This document shows, in pieces, positions 59,721-64,000 of a DNA stretch of 64,000 nucleotides. Under the pieces are notes generated by a model, which saw only the letters and a list, made by a program, of their open reading frames with translations, made no database searches and was not told the DNA's origin. The stretch covers positions 1 through 64,000 of the forward strand of contig JBKQRV010000020.1 of assembly GCA_052143835.1 (NCBI GenBank), read 5' to 3'. The translations under genes and the position numbers were made by a program. Each line of letters opens with the position of its first letter. Within the stretch, counting starts at the first letter, position 1. The DNA is from DASPPM01 sp052143835 (GTDB lineage Bacteria > Pseudomonadota > Alphaproteobacteria > JACZXZ01).

Positions 59721-60821
59721 TCATGTCTCTCGTGTCTCTCGAGCGCGCCGCTTGAGGGTCACCGGCCCGAGCGGATGGTCGGCATGGGGATAGGGGTGAT
59801 GGCCGTGACCGTGCGCATGTCCTTTCCCGTGACCGTCCTCGCCGTGGCCGTGATCATGCCCGTGCTCGTGGTGGTGATGATGGCCGTCGCCATGATCATG
59901 GCCATGCTCGTGCCCGTGATGATGATGCGCGTCTATCTGGACACCGGTGCCGATGCCCTCGACGTGATGGTGGTGGCTCGCCTGCGCGAGCCCGACCTCG
60001 TCCTCGAAGCCGAGGAGCTGGACGCGATACTTGCAGAGCTGGCAGTTCATGTTGCCGGTGCCCTCGAGGATTTCCTCGATGCGCGCGGCGAAGCCGTCGA
60101 GCACCAGCGGATGGTCGTTGAGGTAGGGCGCCTTGACGAACTCGATCTCGGGATGGCGCGCCGCCACGAGGTCGGTGTGCTCGTAGATGCGCTTCACGAG
60201 AACGCCGGTGAACAGGAAGTAGGGAAAGACGACGATGCGCCCGTAGCCGAGCCGTGCCGCGTGCTCGAGCGCCGGCTCGACGAGCGGGAAAGTGACGCCC
60301 GAGTAGGCCGTCTCGCCCCAGCCGAAGCCGAAGCCTTCCCACAACATGCGCATGACCTTGGCGATATTCGAGTTGGCGTCGGGGTCGGAGGTGCCGCGCC
60401 CGACGACCATGAGGAGGGTGTCGTGGCGCGGTCTCCCCTCGCCGGCGCGCACCAGCGCCTCCGCGATCGCGGCACCGGCGGCACCTATCATGCGCGCGTC
60501 GAAACCGAGGTCGCGGCCGAAGCGGATGGTGAGACCCGGATGCTCCGCCTGGTAGCGGTTGAGCACGGAGGGTACGTCGTTCTTGACGTGGCCGGCCGCG
60601 AACAGCATGCCGGGGATCGCGAGAATCTCGTCGCAGCCGCGCGCGCGCAACCTGTCGAGGCCCTCGCGGATGATCGGCCGCGCGAACTCGAGGAAACCCC
60701 ATTCCACCTCGTAGGCCGTGAGCCGCGCGCGCAGCTTCTCCGCGACCGCGCCGAACTCCGCGATCGCCTGCGGATCCCGGCTGCCGTGGCCGCACAGCAT
60801 GACGCCCATCTTGCCGCTCAT
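59721..60821 (-). CDS. cbiX: Long-form CbiX-type chelatase with Fe-S motif and His-rich tail
   Basis: A 366-residue protein from the ATG at 60821. Two chelatase repeats cover residues about 1-250: MLCGHGSRDPQAIAEFGAVA with the metal-binding His, FAAGHVKNDVPSVLNRYQ, YGRIVVFPYFLFTGVLVKRI. Then MNCQLCKYRVQLLGFE (about 265), the MxCxxC motif known to hold a [4Fe-4S] cluster in Bacillus megaterium long CbiX. The last 90 residues include a tail very rich in His (GHEHGHDHGDGHHHHH type runs), probably cobalt or nickel storage. Inserts cobalt early, into sirohydrochlorin. Overlaps cobQ by 4 bp. Confidence 0.9.
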   Translation of the reverse strand: MSGKMGVMLCGHGSRDPQAIAEFGAVAEKLRARLTAYEVEWGFLEFARPIIREGLDRLRARGCDEILAIPGMLFAAGHVKNDVPSVLNRYQAEHPGLTIRFGRDLGFDARMIGAAGAAIAEALVRAGEGRPRHDTLLMVVGRGTSDPDANSNIAKVMRMLWEGFGFGWGETAYSGVTFPLVEPALEHAARLGYGRIVVFPYFLFTGVLVKRIYEHTDLVAARHPEIEFVKAPYLNDHPLVLDGFAARIEEILEGTGNMNCQLCKYRVQLLGFEDEVGLAQASHHHHVEGIGTGVQIDAHHHHGHEHGHDHGDGHHHHHEHGHDHGHGEDGHGKGHAHGHGHHPYPHADHPLGPVTLKRRARETRET

Positions 60822-62338
60822 CCGATCCTCCTGAAGTGCACGCCCTTGCGCGGGGTCGCCATGGCTGCGTTGCCGCCGCTCCTCGCGGTCGCGAGAAGGC
60901 GGTCGAGATCGAGATGGCGGGCGAGGTGTGCTGCGAGCCGGTCGAGCGTCGCCTCGATCGCGTCCTCGTAGACGACCCCGCTTCGCGCGCGGCTCTTGAG
61001 CCGGCTCAAGAACGCGTGACGGAAGGCATCCGACGCGAAGAGGCCGTGGAGATAGCATCCCATCACCCTGCCGTCGCTCGAGACGGCGCCGTCAGCTTCC
61101 GCGCCAAGACGCAGCATGGGCCTGGCGACATCCCGGCCGGACGTGCGCCCCATATGCATCTCGTAGCCTGCGACCGCGGCGCCGCTCGCAAGCTCGCTGC
61201 CGGCGATCTCGACGAGGCGCTTCTCCCCCTCGAGCACGGTCTCCACCTCGAGGAACCCGAGGCCCGAGGCCTCACCGGGCTCGCCCTCGATCCCCTCCGG
61301 GTCGGCCACGCGCGCGCCGAGCATCTGATAGCCGCCGCAAATGCCGAGAACCGCACCCCCGCGCCGGCGATGCGCGAGAAGATCGATGTCCCAGCCTTGC
61401 GCGCGCAGGAAGGCGAGGTCGGCGAGCGTCGCCTTCGAGCCCGGCAGGATGACGAGGTCGAGCTCGCCGGGGATGGCCTCGCCCGCGCTGAGGAAGCGGA
61501 GCGAGACGTCCGGCTCGGCGCCGAGCGGATCGAAATCGTCGAAATTCGCGATGCGCGGATAGGAGAGCACCGCGATCTTGATTTCGCCTTTGCGCTCGGC
61601 GCCAGGGCGCGCGAGTGCGAGCGAGTCCTCCGCCGGAAGCATTGCCGCCTCCGCGAACCAGGGAACGACGCCGAAGCAGGCGAGCCCGGTGCGCGCGTTG
61701 ATCTCCGCGACGCCGCCCTCGAAGAGCCGCGCATCGCCGCGGAACTTGTTGACGATGAAGCCCTTGAGCAGGTCCCTCTCCGCCTCGCTCAGGAGCACAT
61801 GCGTGCCGACGATCTGGGCGATGACGCCGCCGCGCTCGATGTCGCCGACGAGAAGCACGGGGAGTCCCACGGCTTCGGCAAAGCCCATGTTGGCGATGTC
61901 GCCCGCGCGCAGGTTGACCTCGGCCGCACTCCCGGCACCCTCGACCAGCACGAGCTCCGCCCCCTCGCTTACGCGGCGGAAGCTCTCGAGCACCTGGGGC
62001 AGGAGCCGCGCGCGCAAGCGCTGGTATTCCCTTGCGGTCGCGTTGCCGAGCACCCGGCCGCGGACGATCACTTGGGCACCCGTCTCGCCTTGCGGCTTCA
62101 GGAGCACGGGATTCATGTCGACCGAGGGGGCTACGCGCGCGGCGCGCGCCTGGAGCGCCTGCGCGCGGCCGATCTCGCCGCCATCGGCGGTGACGGCGGC
62201 GTTGTTCGACATGTTCTGCGGCTTGAAGGGCCTTACGGCCAGGCCGCGCGAGGCGAAGGCGCGGCAGAGCCCGGCCACGAGCAGCGACTTGCCCACGTCC
62301 GAGCCCGTCCCCTGCAGCATGAGTGCCGCGGCGGCCAT
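60818..62338 (-). CDS. cobQ: Cobyric acid synthase
   Basis: A 506-residue glutamine amidotransferase amidating positions b, d, e and g of adenosylcobyrinic a,c-diamide. LMLQGTGSDVGKSLLVAGL is the P-loop, FKPQNMSNNAAVTADGGEIG follows, VLLVGDIERGGVIAQIVGTH is typical, and the glutaminase Cys is in AVLGICGGYQMLGARV. Overlaps cobO at its start (ATGA) and cbiX at its end. Confidence 0.96.
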   Translation of the reverse strand: MAAAALMLQGTGSDVGKSLLVAGLCRAFASRGLAVRPFKPQNMSNNAAVTADGGEIGRAQALQARAARVAPSVDMNPVLLKPQGETGAQVIVRGRVLGNATAREYQRLRARLLPQVLESFRRVSEGAELVLVEGAGSAAEVNLRAGDIANMGFAEAVGLPVLLVGDIERGGVIAQIVGTHVLLSEAERDLLKGFIVNKFRGDARLFEGGVAEINARTGLACFGVVPWFAEAAMLPAEDSLALARPGAERKGEIKIAVLSYPRIANFDDFDPLGAEPDVSLRFLSAGEAIPGELDLVILPGSKATLADLAFLRAQGWDIDLLAHRRRGGAVLGICGGYQMLGARVADPEGIEGEPGEASGLGFLEVETVLEGEKRLVEIAGSELASGAAVAGYEMHMGRTSGRDVARPMLRLGAEADGAVSSDGRVMGCYLHGLFASDAFRHAFLSRLKSRARSGVVYEDAIEATLDRLAAHLARHLDLDRLLATARSGGNAAMATPRKGVHFRRIG

Positions 62339-62997
62339 CAGAACTCGATCCCTTTTTGCGCCTTGATGCCGGCCTCGAAGGGATGCTTCACCATCGTCAT
62401 CTCGGTCACCAGGTCGGCGATCTCGACGAGCTCCTGCTTGGCGTTGCGCCCGGTGACGACCAGATGCAGGCGCTCGGGCTTGGCCCTGAGGACGGAGACC
62501 ACCTCGGCTACCGGCAGATAGTCGTAGCGCAGCACGATATTGAGCTCGTCGAGCACCAGGAGGTCATAGCGGGGCTCGGCTCCGCGGCAGGCCTCGATCA
62601 TCGCCTTCGCCGTCTCCCACGCCGCACGCGCCGCGCGGATGTCGCGCGCGCGGTCCTGCGTTTCCCAGGTGAATCCCTCGCCCATGGTGCGGATGTCGAC
62701 GAGCTCGGCGAAGCGCTCGAGGGAGCGCCGCTCGCCCGTCTCCCACTTCCCCTTGACGAACTGCACGACGCCCACGCGCATGCCGTGGCCGAGCGCACGC
62801 AAGACGAGGCCGAAGGCGGCCGTCGACTTGCCCTTGCCCTTGCCGGTATGGACGATGAGGAGGCCTTTCTCGCGCGTCTTGGTGGCGCGGATGCGCGCGC
62901 GCACGGCCTTGCGCTTCCGCGCCTTCTCGTTCGCGCGCGCGTTGATCTCGTCCTCGCTCAGGGGACCGTGCGGAGGGTTTTGCGCCTGATCGCTCAC
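62338..62997 (-). CDS. cobO: Cob(I)yrinic acid a,c-diamide adenosyltransferase
   Basis: A 219-residue CobO/BtuR-type ATP:corrinoid adenosyltransferase. P-loop LIVHTGKGKGKSTAAFGLVL, VVQFVKGKWETGERRSLE, FTWETQDRARDIRAAR, and LLVLDELNIVLRYDYL. GTG start at 62997 overlaps the cobN stop as GTGA, with AAGG a few nt upstream. The basic N-terminal 40 residues are usual. Confidence 0.95.
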   Translation of the reverse strand: MSDQAQNPPHGPLSEDEINARANEKARKRKAVRARIRATKTREKGLLIVHTGKGKGKSTAAFGLVLRALGHGMRVGVVQFVKGKWETGERRSLERFAELVDIRTMGEGFTWETQDRARDIRAARAAWETAKAMIEACRGAEPRYDLLVLDELNIVLRYDYLPVAEVVSVLRAKPERLHLVVTGRNAKQELVEIADLVTEMTMVKHPFEAGIKAQKGIEF

Positions 62998-64000
62998 GGA
63001 ACCTTCTCTGGCTCCCGCGCCGCAAGTGCCGCCAGATGCGGATGGGCCGAGTTCGAGCGCGGCCGCCACAGCCCGCGCGCCTCGGCCTCGAGCAGACGCT
63101 CGGCGATCTCGCGCGCGGCGGCGGGATTGTTGTCGGTGAGGAAGCCGCGCACGCGCTCGTCCCCGAGATAGGCCTCGTAGACCGCGTCGAAATGGTGGTC
63201 GCCCACGGCGCGCGCCGTCGCCGCGAAGGCGAAGAGATAGTCGACGGTGGCGGCCATCTCGAAGGCGCCCTTGTAGCCGTGGCGCATGACGCCGGCGATC
63301 CACTTCGGATTGACCACGCGCGCCCGCACGACGCGCGCAACCTCCTCGCCGAGGGTGCGGATTTGCGGCCGCTCCGGGCGCGAGTGATCGTTGTGGTAGA
63401 CCGCCGGCGCGCGTCCCGAGAGATGGCGGACGGCGACCGCGAGCCCGCCCTCGAACTGGTAATAATCGTCGGAATCGAGAAGATCGTGCTCGCGGTTGTC
63501 CTGGTTGTGGACGACGCCGTCGACCGCGGCGAGGCGGCGCTCGAAGAGGCGATGCTCGGCAGCGCCCTCGGCCCCCGCGCCATAGGCATAGCCGCCCCAG
63601 GCGAGATAGGCGCGCGCGAGATCGCCCTCCTCTTCCCACGAGCGCTCGTCGATGAGGGCCTGGAGCCCGGCACCATAGGCCCCGGGCTTGGAGCCGAAGA
63701 CCCGGTGGCCGGCGCGGCGTCGCGCCGTCGCCTTGTCGACGCCCTGGCTTACGAGCGCGCTTGCGTCCCTCTCGACGCGCGCAGCCAGCGGGTTGAGCTC
63801 GGGCGGCTCCTCGAGGGCCGCGACCGCGCGCGCCGCCGAATCCACCAGATCGATCTGGGACGGGAAGGCGTCGCGGAAGAAGCCGGAGATCCTCAGCGTC
63901 ACGTCGACGCGCGGCCGGTCGAGGATGGAGAGCGGCAGGATCTCGAAGCCGGTGACGCGGCGCGAGGCCGCGTCCCAGCTCGGCCGCACGCCCATGAGTG
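62994..64000 (-). CDS. cobN: CobN, large cobaltochelatase subunit (C-terminal part, cut by window edge)
   Basis: The frame is open to the right edge, so only about the last 335 residues are seen. PRVDVTLRISGFFRDAFPSQ, RVFGSKPGAYGAGLQALIDE, WGGYAYGAG, VDGVVHNQDNREHDLLDSDD and NPKWIAGVMRHGYKGAFEMA match the C-terminus of CobN/BchH-type chelatases. CobN inserts cobalt late, into hydrogenobyrinic acid a,c-diamide, with ATPase partners CobS and CobT that are not in the window. Confidence 0.95.
   Translation of the reverse strand, partial: LMGVRPSWDAASRRVTGFEILPLSILDRPRVDVTLRISGFFRDAFPSQIDLVDSAARAVAALEEPPELNPLAARVERDASALVSQGVDKATARRRAGHRVFGSKPGAYGAGLQALIDERSWEEEGDLARAYLAWGGYAYGAGAEGAAEHRLFERRLAAVDGVVHNQDNREHDLLDSDDYYQFEGGLAVAVRHLSGRAPAVYHNDHSRPERPQIRTLGEEVARVVRARVVNPKWIAGVMRHGYKGAFEMAATVDYLFAFAATARAVGDHHFDAVYEAYLGDERVRGFLTDNNPAAAREIAERLLEAEARGLWRPRSNSAHPHLAALAAREPEKVP

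Noticed and set aside
59770..59950. Repetitive stretch that might be taken for a CRISPR or minisatellite
   Set aside because: The periodic CAT/CAC/GGC codons encode the His-rich tail of the CbiX-like protein; no regular repeat-spacer structure.

Overview
The window is GC-rich, densely coding DNA with short intergenic gaps, frequent 4-bp start/stop overlaps (ATGA or GTGA) and many GTG/TTG starts. Gene content points to an alphaproteobacterium: an MbfA-type ferritin/VIT1 iron exporter, BluB, a CbiG-CobJ fusion, a DUF1045 protein and GC-rich palindromic intergenic repeats of a kind common in that class. No rRNA or tRNA gene was recognised. The order cannot be fixed from sequence alone. The left edge (1-206) holds what may be the end of an insertion sequence. 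The right edge cuts cobN.

Region by region. (1) 207-4615: a small hypothetical protein, an FAH-family hydrolase, an aldo/keto reductase, an SDR and MbfA, followed by a 183-bp MITE-like element. (2) 4830-6112: a hypothetical protein and OxyR. (3) 6299-15427: a molybdenum/tungsten block. A one-component HTH/PBP-like regulator and a WtpABC uptake system are followed by fdhD and mobA on the minus strand. A 698-residue polyferredoxin and moaA lie on the plus strand. Together they import the oxyanion, build the cofactor and mature formate dehydrogenase, whose catalytic genes are not in the window. (4) 15525-20837: an arsenic island with three ArsR regulators, an EamA-type exporter, ArsM, Acr3 and ArsC. 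Palindromic operators abut two arsR start codons, and a strong G-quadruplex motif follows arsM. (5) 21071-24712: a secreted hypothetical protein, NAD kinase, an ArgE-type deacetylase and an aspartoacylase-like hydrolase. (6) 24801-26000: toxin-antitoxin genes: a decayed higB beside an intact higA, then a complete RelE-like/HTH pair. (7) 26218-43566: an adenylate cyclase, an SDR, two acyl-CoA ligases, a Rieske oxygenase, a class II aldolase-like protein, a Tat-exported amine oxidase, a creatininase, a cyclophilin-like protein, DUF1045, a D-threonine aldolase-like enzyme, a diguanylate cyclase, an ATP-grasp-like protein and a thioesterase. (8) 43738-64000: a cobalamin region: bluB, thiC with a TPP riboswitch, cbiB, cobC, cobT, a vapBC pair, cobB, cobA, cbiD, cobK, and a tightly overlapping minus-strand operon cobN-O-Q-cbiX-cobH-L-I-cbiG/J-M.

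Main points of interest. The cobalamin set is a hybrid: CbiX (long, Fe-S and His-rich), CbiG and CbiD of the early-cobalt route sit with CobN of the late-cobalt route, and cobG and cobF are absent from the window. Three families of palindromic repeats occupy intergenic gaps. The ars island has regulatory architecture worth testing. No clearly new defence or biosynthetic system was seen.
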